From contig DIME01000159.1 in the NCBI GenBank assembly GCA_002425405.1, forward strand, positions 1 through 7,309: 7,309 bases of DNA, given 5' to 3'. Both the position numbers and the translations under genes were made by a program. A model generated the notes under the pieces. It saw nothing but the letters and a program-made list of their open reading frames with translations, was not told the origin of the DNA and searched no databases. Source of the stretch: Candidatus Accumulibacter vicinus (lineage in GTDB: Bacteria; Pseudomonadota; Gammaproteobacteria; Burkholderiales; Rhodocyclaceae). Positions 1 through 5,885 of the stretch are shown here, one piece after another (position 1 is the stretch's first letter; each line of letters begins with the position of its first letter).

Positions 1-57
1 CAAAAAGTTGCACATCGCGTTTTCCTCATGGCCTTGGCAGGCCAGGGGCGCGTTCAT
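1..57 (-). CDS. Possible 5' end of an unidentified minus-strand gene (partial)
   Basis: Read leftward from an ATG at 57, the frame stays open to the window edge for 19 codons (begins MNAPLACQGHEENAM). An AGGA-type ribosome binding site lies about 8 nt upstream (66-69 on the plus strand). A second in-frame ATG at 15 also has a GAGGA-like site in front of it, so the true start is uncertain. Too little protein is visible to name a family. The position, divergent from a PepSY/cytochrome b pair, would suit a diheme cytochrome c or a two-component regulator, but that is a guess from context only. Confidence 0.3.
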   Translation of the reverse strand, partial: MNAPLACQGHEENAMCNFL

Positions 58-78
58 CTTCAACGTCCTCTCTGTCAC

Positions 79-95
79 GCTAAGATTGCGTTAAG
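79..95 (+). promoter_or_regulatory. Tandem TTAAG-type direct repeat, candidate PmrA/QseB-like regulator box
   Basis: GCTAAG (79-84) and GTTAAG (90-95) form a direct repeat with 5 bp between copies, that is an 11-bp period. This is the arrangement known for OmpR-family regulators of the PmrA/QseB group (consensus close to CTTAAG-N5-CTTAAG). The second half-site lies 10 bp upstream of a TAGAAT -10 element, where a -35 box would otherwise be; no good -35 is visible. The orientation points toward the PepSY gene. Binding by such a regulator is inferred. Confidence 0.4.
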
Positions 96-105
96 GATGT
101 CGCCA

Positions 106-111
106 TAGAAT
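106..111 (+). promoter_or_regulatory. Candidate -10 element for the PepSY/cytochrome b operon
   Basis: TAGAAT matches the sigma-70 -10 consensus at 5 of 6 positions. No recognisable -35 hexamer lies 16-18 bp upstream; the tandem repeat at 79-95 occupies that place, as expected for an activator-dependent promoter. It would give a leader of roughly 85 nt, which contains a short hairpin (CCGGT 131-135 pairing with ACCGG 142-146). Confidence 0.35.
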
Positions 112-204
112 GGCGTCCGTGTTTGCAGTTCCGGTCAAAGCACCGGGGTCGCAGGCCGAAGTTCCTTTCTCGCCAATCTCCATTCTCCATGAAAGACCAA
201 TCAG

Positions 205-534
205 ATGAACAAGCCTAGCGCATTTACCGCCGCTGCCCTGCTGGCGGCCATCGCCACCAGCTTTGCTGGCAGCATTTTCGCCGCCGACAGCAAGACCGCC
301 GCCCCGGCGGCCACGGCATCGGCTGCCGCCACTGCCCCAGCGCAGGAAATCAGCAAGGAACAGGCGGTCGAAATGGCCCTCAGGGCGCACCCTGGCACGG
401 TGACCAAGGCCTATGAAGACACCAAGAAGGGCAAGAAGACCTGGGAAGTCAAGATCAATGGCAACGACGGGAAAAAGTGGGAAGTCCACTACGAAATCAA
501 AACCGGCGCTCTGGTTTCCGAAGAGGGCAAGTAA
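205..534 (+). CDS. Exported PepSY-domain protein
   Basis: This small protein of 109 residues has an N-terminal signal peptide (K3, hydrophobic Ala-rich core to about residue 25, likely cleavage near A26/A27). An Ala/Thr/Pro-rich linker covers about 30-46, and a single PepSY-like domain covers about 47-107. The domain shows the typical pattern: a helix beginning ISKEQAVEMAL, then two beta strands (TWEVKING, KWEVHYEIKTGALV). It should act in the periplasm. PepSY domains are often found with b-type cytochromes, sensor kinases and ferric-reductase-like proteins, where a regulatory or ligand-binding role is proposed; no enzymatic activity is expected. It lies 90 bp upstream of a cytochrome b gene on the same strand and is probably co-transcribed with it. 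No strong Shine-Dalgarno precedes the ATG, but the signal peptide begins right here, which supports this start. The domain call is fairly sure; the function is not known. Confidence 0.85.
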   Translation: MNKPSAFTAAALLAAIATSFAGSIFAADSKTAAPAATASAAATAPAQEISKEQAVEMALRAHPGTVTKAYEDTKKGKKTWEVKINGNDGKKWEVHYEIKTGALVSEEGK

Positions 535-624
535 GCAGCCGCTCCTCGTCAGTTACCGTGATCCACACACGCGCTTTCTTGCTGTCGACAGGGCGGCGCT
601 GTCAGAAACCGTCCACACCATATC

Positions 625-1239
625 ATGAGCATTCCAAGCGATTCGATTGAAATTCCTGTCTGGGACCCGCTCCTTCGCCTGTTCCACTGGATACTGCTGC
701 TCAGTTTCTGTACGGCTTATTTTTCGGAGGGCGAGTTGTTCGAAGGTCTCCAGGACCGGTTGGACGGCGAGTTGCTGCAGGTCGTGCATGTCTGGGCGGG
801 CTATGTGCTTGCCGGGTTGTTGCTGTTTCGCCTGCTTTGGGGCTTCGTCGGCCCGCGCTATGCCCGTTTCAGCGACTTTGTCTATCGCCCCAGTGAAATC
901 CTCGCTTATCTTTACGGGGTGCTGACGCTGAACGCTCCACGCCACCTCGGACACAACCCCGCGGGTGGTGCGATGATTGTTGCCATGCTGCTGGCCTTGA
1001 CGGCGACCATTGTCACCGGCCTGGCGCTGTACGGCGCCGACAAGGGGCTGGGACCGCTGGCGGGATGGTTCACCGGGAGCAGCGACATCCTGATCGACAC
1101 CCTCAAGGAAGCCCATGAAGTGGCCACCAACGGTACGCTGCTGCTGATCGCCGGCCACCTGATCGGCGTCGTTTGGGAAAGTCTCTTGCACCGCGAAAAT
1201 CTGGTGCGCGCAATGATCACCGGTCGCAAGCGTGTGTGA
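625..1239 (+). CDS. Cytochrome b561 / Ni-Fe-hydrogenase-type cytochrome b, four-helix membrane protein
   Basis: This is an inner-membrane di-heme cytochrome b of 204 residues that would pass electrons between the quinone pool and a periplasmic partner. Four hydrophobic helices are visible at about 17-33, 52-76, 115-137 and 170-188. Candidate heme ligands are H21 (in RLFHW), H55 (in VVHVWAGY), H164 (in KEAHE) and H178 (in GHLIGV), one near each helix as in the family. The family motif HNPAGG occurs at 110-115, between helices 2 and 3. The N-terminal VWDPLLRLFHW is the standard opening of this family and supports the chosen ATG, although no clear ribosome binding site precedes it. It follows the PepSY gene by 90 bp. 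No hydrogenase gene is visible, so a partner such as a soluble cytochrome c is more likely than a hydrogenase, but that partner lies outside the window. Its stop faces the sodB stop 151 bp away. Confidence 0.88.
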   Translation: MSIPSDSIEIPVWDPLLRLFHWILLLSFCTAYFSEGELFEGLQDRLDGELLQVVHVWAGYVLAGLLLFRLLWGFVGPRYARFSDFVYRPSEILAYLYGVLTLNAPRHLGHNPAGGAMIVAMLLALTATIVTGLALYGADKGLGPLAGWFTGSSDILIDTLKEAHEVATNGTLLLIAGHLIGVVWESLLHRENLVRAMITGRKRV

Positions 1240-1267
1240 GAAAACAGCTTGAAGCGATGGCTTGACT

Positions 1268-1305
1268 GACGCCCGCAGAAAAACAGGTGTCCCCTTCGGG
1301 GCGTC
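1268..1305. terminator. Candidate terminator region between the convergent cytochrome b and sodB genes
   Basis: GACGCCC (1268-1274) can pair perfectly with GGGCGTC (1299-1305) around a 24-nt loop, followed on the plus strand by a pyrimidine-rich TTCCTCTTCC tract. A smaller hairpin, CCCC-TTC-GGGG (1291-1301), competes for the same G run. Read on the minus strand, that smaller hairpin is followed within about 10 nt by a run of five T. It sits between two converging genes, so it may end transcripts from both sides. Neither version has an ideal U tract directly after the stem. Confidence 0.4.
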
Positions 1306-1390
1306 TTCCTCTTCCTGTTGAGCCCTGGCTTCTCCAACGCGGTAGCGCGGCGCCGGTGTCAAGACGACGACCGCGATACCATGGTGGTGA

Positions 1391-1978
1391 CTAGCCGGCG
1401 AAGTTCTGCTCGGCGAAGCGCCAGTTGGCAAGGCTGCCGAGAAAGGTTTCGACGAACTTCGGACGCAGGTTGCGATAGTCGATGTAGTAGGCATGCTCCC
1501 AGACGTCGACACACAGCAGGGCCTGGTCGCCGGTAGTCAGCGGCGTGCCGGCAGCGCCCATGTTGACGATGTCCACCGAGCCGTCGGCTTTCCTGACCAG
1601 CCAGGTCCAGCCCGATCCGAAGTTGCCGACGGCAGAAGCCTGAAAGGCCTTTGTGAAATCGGCAAAGGAACCCCATTTGGCGTCAATGGCTGCGGCCAGG
1701 GCGCCCGTCGGTGCGCCGCCGCCATTGGGTGTCAGACAATTCCAGAAAAAGGTGTGGTTCCAGACCTGCGCCGAGTTATTGTAAATTCCGCCTGCCGGTG
1801 CCTTCCTGACGATCGCTTCGAGGTCGAGTGCCTCGTATTCACTCCCCTTGATGAGGTTGTTGAGGTTGGTCACGTAGGCCTGGTGGTGCTTGCCATAGTG
1901 GTATTCCAGGGTTTCCTGCGACATGTGCGGAGCAAGGGCGTCGATGGCAAAGGGGAGTGGCGGCAACTGATGTTCCAT
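1391..1978 (-). CDS. sodB: Superoxide dismutase, iron type
   Basis: This cytoplasmic enzyme converts superoxide to hydrogen peroxide and oxygen. It has 195 residues, close to the usual 192-200 for bacterial FeSOD. The four metal ligands are all visible: H27 (in YHYGKHH), H75 (in WNHTFFW), D158 and H162 (in DVWEHAYYIDY). Q71, in the AQVWNH stretch before the second ligand, is the second-sphere glutamine characteristic of Fe rather than Mn enzymes; NCLTPNGGG also matches the Fe class. The N-terminal helix pair ends near residue 88 and the C-terminal alpha/beta domain follows. The ATG has a GGAGA site 8 nt upstream. It lies 98 bp downstream of xseA on the same strand, so it could be read from xseA or from its own promoter. 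Family and metal class are confident. Confidence 0.97.
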   Translation of the reverse strand: MEHQLPPLPFAIDALAPHMSQETLEYHYGKHHQAYVTNLNNLIKGSEYEALDLEAIVRKAPAGGIYNNSAQVWNHTFFWNCLTPNGGGAPTGALAAAIDAKWGSFADFTKAFQASAVGNFGSGWTWLVRKADGSVDIVNMGAAGTPLTTGDQALLCVDVWEHAYYIDYRNLRPKFVETFLGSLANWRFAEQNFAG

Positions 1979-1998
1979 GGATGTTCTCCGTAAGGCTC

Positions 1999-2028
1999 GT
2001 TATGGGGCGAAATAAGGACGACGTGCAA
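1999..2028 (-). promoter_or_regulatory. Weak candidate promoter for sodB
   Basis: On the minus strand TTGCAC (plus 2023-2028) and CATAAC (plus 1999-2004) are separated by 18 bp. Each matches its consensus hexamer in about four positions. It would start transcription about 13 nt before the sodB ATG, just upstream of the GGAGA ribosome binding site. No clear Fur-type palindrome was seen nearby. The match is weak and could be chance. Confidence 0.25.
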
Positions 2029-2077
2029 ACTCCGGGGGTGTCTGGCATGGCCATGACCTTCGCTTGGCTGCCGGATT

Positions 2078-3487
2078 CTATTCGGGGCTTGCGGCGCTGG
2101 CAATGGCGGGTGCTGCGAGAGCAATGCCATCGTCTTCGGAAACCGTCAGTACCGCCGCCTCGACGCGTCCTTGGTGGAAGAAGACAGCGATCTGTTGCCC
2201 AGGTTCCAGGATTTTGCTCGCGCGAACGATCTGTCCCTGTGCGTTGGTGACAATGCAGTAGCCACGAGTGAGGACCGCCGCCGGATTGAGGTGCGCCAGA
2301 CCGGCTGCCAGACGGGCAAGGTCGGCGCAGCTGCCCTGCGCGGTCACCTGCCAGGCGCTGCGCATCCGCGTTGCCAGCGCTTCGAGGTGGCCGGCTGGGC
2401 GCGCCAGATCGGGGCGGCTCAAAAGCAGGCGACGGGTAACGCTGGCCAGCGTTCCTCGTGCCTGCGTGCTGGCCTGCAGCAGGCCGGTGCCGAGGCGGCG
2501 CTGCAACTGCTGCAGATTGTCCCGGTGGCGGGCCAGGTACTGCGACGGGCGCTGCAGTCGGTGCGCGAGCCAGTCCAGGTGTTGGCCCCGCTGGTTGAGA
2601 TGCTGATCAATCTGGCGGCGCAGGGCAAGTCGACAGGCGGCGAGGCGGGCGAGCAGCGCGACCTGTTCGGGTGCCGCCAACTCGGCGGCAGCGGTGGGGG
2701 TTGGCGCACGTTGATCGGCAGCAAAATCGGCAATGGTGAAGTCTGTTTCATGACCGATCCCGCTGATCACCGGCAGAGGACAGGCACGCACTGCCCGTGC
2801 CACGGCCTCGTCGTTGAAAGCCCAGAGGTCTTCGATACTGCCCCCCCCTCGACAAACGATCAGCACCTCGCATTCCCGACGCTCGCCAGCGCAGCGTATG
2901 GCTGCGGCAATCTGGACGGCCGCGCCGTCACCCTGTACCGGCGTCGGATAAATGACGATGCCGACCTGGCCGGCGCGGCGTTTGAGTGTGCTCAGGACAT
3001 CGCGTAGCGCCGCCGCCTGCAGTGAGGTGACGATGCCGATGCAGCGTGGAAAGGCCGGCAGGGGGCGCTTGACGGCGCTGTCGAACAGGCCTTCGCGCGC
3101 CAGTTTGTCCTTGAGGCGCAGGAATTGTTCGTGGAGGTTGCCGACACCGGCGCGACGAGCCGCTTCGACGTTGAGCTGGAAATCGCCGCGGGCCTCGTAG
3201 AGTGTCACCAGCACGCGTGCCTCGATGTGCTGGCCGTTCTCCAGTCGCCAACCAAGCAGTTGCGCACGGCTGCGGAACATGACACAACGGACCTGCGCGA
3301 CGCTGTCCTTGAGCGAGAAGTAAACATGCCCGGAAGATGCCTGGCTGAGATTGGACACCTCTCCAGCCACCCAGCAGAGGGGAAAGACCGCTTCGAGCCG
3401 CTCGCGGGCAAGGCGATTGAGGACGGCCACCGGGAGCACCGGCATCGGCGTGGCCAGGTCGGCGGTGCTGACGAGAAGGTCTGACAT
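2078..3487 (-). CDS. xseA: Exodeoxyribonuclease VII large subunit
   Basis: This is the catalytic subunit of exonuclease VII, which with XseB degrades single-stranded DNA from both ends into oligonucleotides and acts in repair. The 469 residues match the family (E. coli about 456). An N-terminal OB-fold for DNA binding covers about 17-115 (VAGEVSNLSQASSGHVYFSLKD, then VRCVMFR). The catalytic core covers about 140-270, with GIVTS (151-155), D163, the CRGGGSIEDLWAFNDE stretch at 212-227 (R213), and SGIGHETDFTIADFAAD (H246, D249) followed by RAPTPTAAAE. These correspond to E. coli D155, R205, H238 and D241. A long Arg/Gln-rich coiled coil covers about 275-395, and the C-terminal segment contains LNPAAVLTRGYCIV. 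Domain order and catalytic residues are complete. No clear Shine-Dalgarno precedes the ATG; M15 is an alternative start that would still keep the OB-fold. xseB is not in this window. It is divergent from exbB and followed by sodB. Confidence 0.97.
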   Translation of the reverse strand: MSDLLVSTADLATPMPVLPVAVLNRLARERLEAVFPLCWVAGEVSNLSQASSGHVYFSLKDSVAQVRCVMFRSRAQLLGWRLENGQHIEARVLVTLYEARGDFQLNVEAARRAGVGNLHEQFLRLKDKLAREGLFDSAVKRPLPAFPRCIGIVTSLQAAALRDVLSTLKRRAGQVGIVIYPTPVQGDGAAVQIAAAIRCAGERRECEVLIVCRGGGSIEDLWAFNDEAVARAVRACPLPVISGIGHETDFTIADFAADQRAPTPTAAAELAAPEQVALLARLAACRLALRRQIDQHLNQRGQHLDWLAHRLQRPSQYLARHRDNLQQLQRRLGTGLLQASTQARGTLASVTRRLLLSRPDLARPAGHLEALATRMRSAWQVTAQGSCADLARLAAGLAHLNPAAVLTRGYCIVTNAQGQIVRASKILEPGQQIAVFFHQGRVEAAVLTVSEDDGIALAAPAIASAASPE

Positions 3488-3493
3488 GCAGGA

Positions 3494-3499
3494 ATTCTA
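3494..3499 (-). promoter_or_regulatory. Candidate -10 element very close to the xseA start
   Basis: On the minus strand TAGAAT (5 of 6 to the -10 consensus) lies 6 nt before the xseA ATG. If used, transcription would begin at or near the start codon and the messenger would be leaderless, in line with the absence of a Shine-Dalgarno. No good -35 hexamer is seen at 16-18 bp. If translation starts at M15 instead, the leader would be about 40 nt. Confidence 0.2.
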
Positions 3500-3667
3500 C
3501 AGGGCAGTTGTCGCCTTGCGCAGCCAGCGTTGCAGGCATGGCATCCGCCGCTGTTGGCCGATGCGGAGCGATCGTCACCCGCCTGCTCACTGCCCGCTTT
3601 CCCGGCAGGCAGAAAACTCCTTCCGTGATAAGCACTTGGCTGTTTCACCAACAGACTACCGGCATGC

Positions 3668-3687
3668 TTATCCACAGATTCTGTGGA
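3668..3687. promoter_or_regulatory. DnaA-box 9-mer overlapping a 7-bp inverted repeat
   Basis: TTATCCACA (3668-3676) is a perfect match to the strong DnaA-box sequence. It overlaps an inverted repeat, TCCACAG-ATT-CTGTGGA (3671-3687), whose right arm read on the minus strand partly repeats the box (8 of 10 with CTCTCCACAG). It lies 181 bp from the xseA start and just over 100 bp from the exbB start. It could be a DnaA-controlled operator, a site for another dimeric regulator, or chance. Confidence 0.4.
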
Positions 3688-3729
3688 GAGAGAACGATTC
3701 GCGATGCAGGGGATGAAAAACTTCGGGGC

Positions 3730-3758
3730 TTGCTGCAAACGCCGGTGCAGGCTAAAGT
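3730..3758 (+). promoter_or_regulatory. Candidate promoter for the exbB-kdsB cluster
   Basis: TTGCTG (3730-3735) and TAAAGT (3753-3758) are separated by exactly 17 bp. The -35 matches 3 of 6 and the -10 matches 4 of 6 of the sigma-70 consensus. Transcription would begin near 3765 and give a leader of about 25 nt that contains the GGAGG site. The spacing and position are good; the hexamers are modest. Confidence 0.35.
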
Positions 3759-3779
3759 GCCCATTTGTGAAAATCTCCC

Positions 3780-3784
3780 GGAGG
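3780..3784 (+). promoter_or_regulatory. Ribosome binding site that sets the exbB GTG start
   Basis: GGAGG ends 5 nt before GTG at 3790. It is the only strong Shine-Dalgarno in this frame, and the protein that follows begins exactly where ExbB/TolQ similarity begins (MFSIVQAAGWPIWPLL). It therefore decides against the longer frame opening at 3508. Confidence 0.8.
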
Positions 3785-3789
3785 AAAAC

Positions 3790-4398
3790 GTGTTTTCCAT
3801 CGTTCAGGCCGCTGGTTGGCCAATCTGGCCCTTGCTTCTGGCGTCGATCATTGCCGTCGCACTGATTCTCGAGCGTCTGGTGGCACTGCGACGCAGTAAA
3901 GTCGTCCCCCCCGGCCTGCTGCAGAGGGTCGTCGCCGAGTACCGGCAGAATGGGGTGACCGCCGCCATGGTCGGTGATCTTGAAGCCCACTCGCCGCTCG
4001 GTCGCGTCCTCGGTGCCGGTTTGCGAAATGTTGGCAGTTCGCGCGAGATCATGAAGGAAGCGATCGAGGAAGCCGGCGGCGTCGTGTCGCACAATCTCGA
4101 ACGTTATTTGACGACGCTGGGTACAATTGCGTCGATCAGCCCCCTGATGGGCCTGTTCGGTACTGTGGTTGGCATGATCGAGATTTTCGGGTCGCAAGCT
4201 CCGAGTGGCAGCAACCCCATACAGCTCGCGCACGGCATTTCGGTGGCGCTGTACAATACCGGTTTCGGGCTGCTGATCGCGATTCCGAGCATGATCTTCT
4301 GGCGGCATTTTCGGGCCTTGGTGGATAGTTTCGTGGTCGAGATGCAGCAACAGGCGGTACGTCTGGTCGAGGTTCTGCACGGCCAGCGCAGTTCCTGA
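3790..4398 (+). CDS. exbB: ExbB/TolQ/MotA-family proton channel protein
   Basis: This is an inner-membrane component of a proton-motive-force motor; with ExbD it energises TonB-dependent outer-membrane uptake or a Tol-like system. From the GTG start it has 202 residues. Membrane helix 1 covers about 10-30 (WPIWPLLLASIIAVALILERL). A cytoplasmic region follows with SPLGRVLGAGLR and EEAGGVVSHNLERYL. Helix 2 covers about 107-133 (TLGTIASISPLMGLFGTVVGMI, the family signature), and helix 3 about 150-171 (ISVALYNTGFGLLIAIPSMIFW), as expected for MotA_TolQ_ExbB proteins. A longer frame from 3508 is unlikely to be real. exbD begins 12 bp after the stop. Whether the pair serves TonB or another partner cannot be told here, because no tonB or tolA is present; its placement before lpxK suggests a core envelope role. 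Confidence 0.93.
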   Translation: MFSIVQAAGWPIWPLLLASIIAVALILERLVALRRSKVVPPGLLQRVVAEYRQNGVTAAMVGDLEAHSPLGRVLGAGLRNVGSSREIMKEAIEEAGGVVSHNLERYLTTLGTIASISPLMGLFGTVVGMIEIFGSQAPSGSNPIQLAHGISVALYNTGFGLLIAIPSMIFWRHFRALVDSFVVEMQQQAVRLVEVLHGQRSS

Positions 4399-4410
4399 GA
4401 GGAACGGGTC

Positions 4411-4827
4411 ATGAACTTTCGCCGCGGTCGCGCCAGTGACGTTCCCGAAATCAACCTGATCCCGCTGATCGACGTGCTGTTGGTGATCATCATCTTTCTG
4501 ATGCTGACGACCACCTACGCCAAGTTTTCCGGTCTGGAGATCAACCTGCCGACTGCCGACGCCAGCAAGCAGACCGAGACGCCCAACGAAATCAGCGTTG
4601 GGTTGACGGCGGCAGGCCAGGTGTTGGTTAACAAGGTACCGCTGACCACGGTCAGCGTACAGGCGATCAGCGAAGCCTTGCGGCGGGTAGCCGGCGACAC
4701 CAAGGAACCGGTGATCGTGATCAATGCCGATGCCAAGGCCAACTATCAGAGTGTCGTCGATATCATGCAGGCGGCGCAAACGGCCGGCTATCCGCGGATT
4801 TCCTTCGCGACCCAATCACCGCACTGA
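4411..4827 (+). CDS. exbD: ExbD/TolR-family biopolymer transport protein
   Basis: This is the partner of ExbB in the proton-driven motor. It has 138 residues: a short cytoplasmic N-terminus, one membrane helix (about 16-36) and a periplasmic domain (about 45-135). The helix carries the essential aspartate D21 in INLIPLIDVLLVIIIFLM, equivalent to the proton-carrying Asp of E. coli ExbD (D25) and TolR. The periplasmic part ends with VIVINADAKANYQSVVDIMQAAQ, typical of the ExbD fold. A GAGAGGA site that overlaps the exbB stop precedes the ATG. The gene is 12 bp after exbB and 5 bp before the first lpxK ATG, so all three are almost surely co-transcribed. Confidence 0.95.
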   Translation: MNFRRGRASDVPEINLIPLIDVLLVIIIFLMLTTTYAKFSGLEINLPTADASKQTETPNEISVGLTAAGQVLVNKVPLTTVSVQAISEALRRVAGDTKEPVIVINADAKANYQSVVDIMQAAQTAGYPRISFATQSPH

Positions 4828-4832
4828 TATCT

Positions 4833-5885
4833 ATGATGGCTCGTGCCAGTATGGTGCAGCGCCTGATCGGCCGCTGGTATCAGCACCGTCTGGCGCCGGC
4901 ACTCTGGCCCTTGCTGCCGTTTTCCTGGCTGTTCGGCGGACTGGTCGTACTGCGGCGCTGGCTGTACCGCGCCGCGCTGCTGCACTCGCACCGCTTGCCG
5001 GTGCCGGTGGTGGTGGTCGGCAACCTGACTGTTGGCGGCAGTGGCAAGACCCCTTTAGTGTTATGGTTGGTGAACCGCTTGTGCGAGCAGGGCTGGCGAC
5101 CGGGGATCATCAGTCGCGGCTACGGCAGCAGTGACGGGCAGGTGCGACCGGTGGACGCCTCCTCGCCGTCTTCTCTGGTCGGTGATGAACCCTTGTTGCT
5201 GGCCAGACGCAGCGGCGTTCCGGTCTTCATCGGCCGTGACCGGCCTGCCGCCGGGCAGGCCTTGCTGGCAGCGCACCCCGAATGCGACGTGATCGTCTCC
5301 GACGACGGCCTGCAGCACTACCGCCTGCAACGCTCGATCGAACTGGTGATCTTTGACGGACGCGGCACCGGCAACGGCCGGCTGCTGCCGGCCGGCCCCC
5401 TGCGGGAATCCTTACGGCGTCTGGCGGGGGTGGACGCCGTGGTGTGGAATGGCCCACCGGAGACCCGGGTGGTGGACACGGCCCGGCACTCACCGCAATT
5501 CGACATGCGCTTGGTCGGCCGACATTTCGTTGCCGTGAGCGGAGAACAGCGCCGCTGCGCTGTGGCCGACCTGCAGGGCCGCAAGCTGTATGCGATTGCC
5601 GGGATCGGCGATCCACACCGCTTTTTCCGGCAGTTGCAAGCTCTCGGGCTCGAGTTTGCAGCGCATCCCTTTCCCGATCACCATTCCTATCAGGCCGGCG
5701 ACCTGGCCTTTGCCAGGGACGGCGTACTGCTGATGACCGAGAAAGATGCGGTAAAATGCGCAACGCTGGCCATCGGCGAGGCCTGGATGCTGCCGGTCGA
5801 GGCGGTCATCGGTTGTTCCCCGCCCGGCCAGGCGACCCTGTTCGAGACCATTCTGGAGAAACTGCATGGACGCGCGTCTGCTTGA
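4833..5885 (+). CDS. lpxK: Tetraacyldisaccharide 4'-kinase (lipid A biosynthesis)
   Basis: LpxK phosphorylates the 4' position of the tetraacyldisaccharide-1-phosphate to form lipid IVA, at the cytoplasmic face of the inner membrane. From the first ATG it has 350 residues, slightly above the usual 325-345. A membrane-anchoring hydrophobic helix covers about 24-45. The Walker A loop is GNLTVGGSGKTP (63-74), followed by ISRGYG (93-98), GDEPLLLARR (117-126) and the Walker-B-like DDGLQH (157-162), which is diagnostic for LpxK. TEKDAVKC near the C-terminus is also conserved in the family. Start choice is uncertain: ATGs at 4833, 4836 and 4851 are all in frame and none has a clear ribosome binding site. 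Translation probably couples to exbD, which ends 5 bp earlier. The 3' end overlaps the next gene by 20 bp. No msbA precedes it, unlike E. coli. Confidence 0.96.
   Translation: MMARASMVQRLIGRWYQHRLAPALWPLLPFSWLFGGLVVLRRWLYRAALLHSHRLPVPVVVVGNLTVGGSGKTPLVLWLVNRLCEQGWRPGIISRGYGSSDGQVRPVDASSPSSLVGDEPLLLARRSGVPVFIGRDRPAAGQALLAAHPECDVIVSDDGLQHYRLQRSIELVIFDGRGTGNGRLLPAGPLRESLRRLAGVDAVVWNGPPETRVVDTARHSPQFDMRLVGRHFVAVSGEQRRCAVADLQGRKLYAIAGIGDPHRFFRQLQALGLEFAAHPFPDHHSYQAGDLAFARDGVLLMTEKDAVKCATLAIGEAWMLPVEAVIGCSPPGQATLFETILEKLHGRASA

Larger units (their letters stand above)
3488..3789. other. Divergent intergenic region between xseA and exbB (302 bp)
   Basis: No convincing gene lies here. An open frame from 3508 runs into exbB, but its first 94 codons have no resemblance to ExbB and precede the ribosome binding site used by the real start. 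The region holds a TAGAAT close to the xseA start, a DnaA-box-like 9-mer inside an inverted repeat (3668-3687), a candidate exbB promoter (3730-3758) and the exbB ribosome binding site (3780-3784). The rest (about 3510-3660) shows nothing I can name. Confidence 0.6.

Noticed and set aside
189..218. Nine-codon frame overlapping the start of the PepSY gene, possible leader peptide
   Set aside because: Very short, with no ribosome binding site and no attenuator-like structure nearby; most likely chance.
582..603. CTGTCGACAG palindrome and GACAG/CTGTC inverted repeat before the cytochrome b gene
   Set aside because: Short stems with no T run; they lie between two probably co-transcribed genes and match no operator I can name.
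553..1512. Long open frame of 319 codons on the minus strand opposite the cytochrome b gene
   Set aside because: It is antisense to a clear membrane cytochrome and runs into the sodB 3' end; its composition (Gln/Arg/His-rich, low complexity) is that of a reverse frame in GC-rich DNA.
2046..2055. CATGGCCATG palindrome between xseA and sodB
   Set aside because: A ten-base palindrome of this kind is common in GC-rich DNA and has no supporting context.
2171..3007. Open frame of 278 codons on the plus strand within xseA
   Set aside because: It is antisense to the catalytic core of XseA and shows no domain or ribosome binding site of note.
3205..4815. Open frame of 536 codons on the minus strand across exbB, exbD and part of xseA
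   Set aside because: It overlaps three well-supported genes, is rich in His/Gln/Arg without any recognisable domain, and is a shadow frame of high-GC coding DNA.
5053..5064. Two TTA leucine codons close together in lpxK, possible sign of transfer
   Set aside because: The surrounding codon use and the intact LpxK motifs are like the neighbours; two codons are not evidence of foreign origin.
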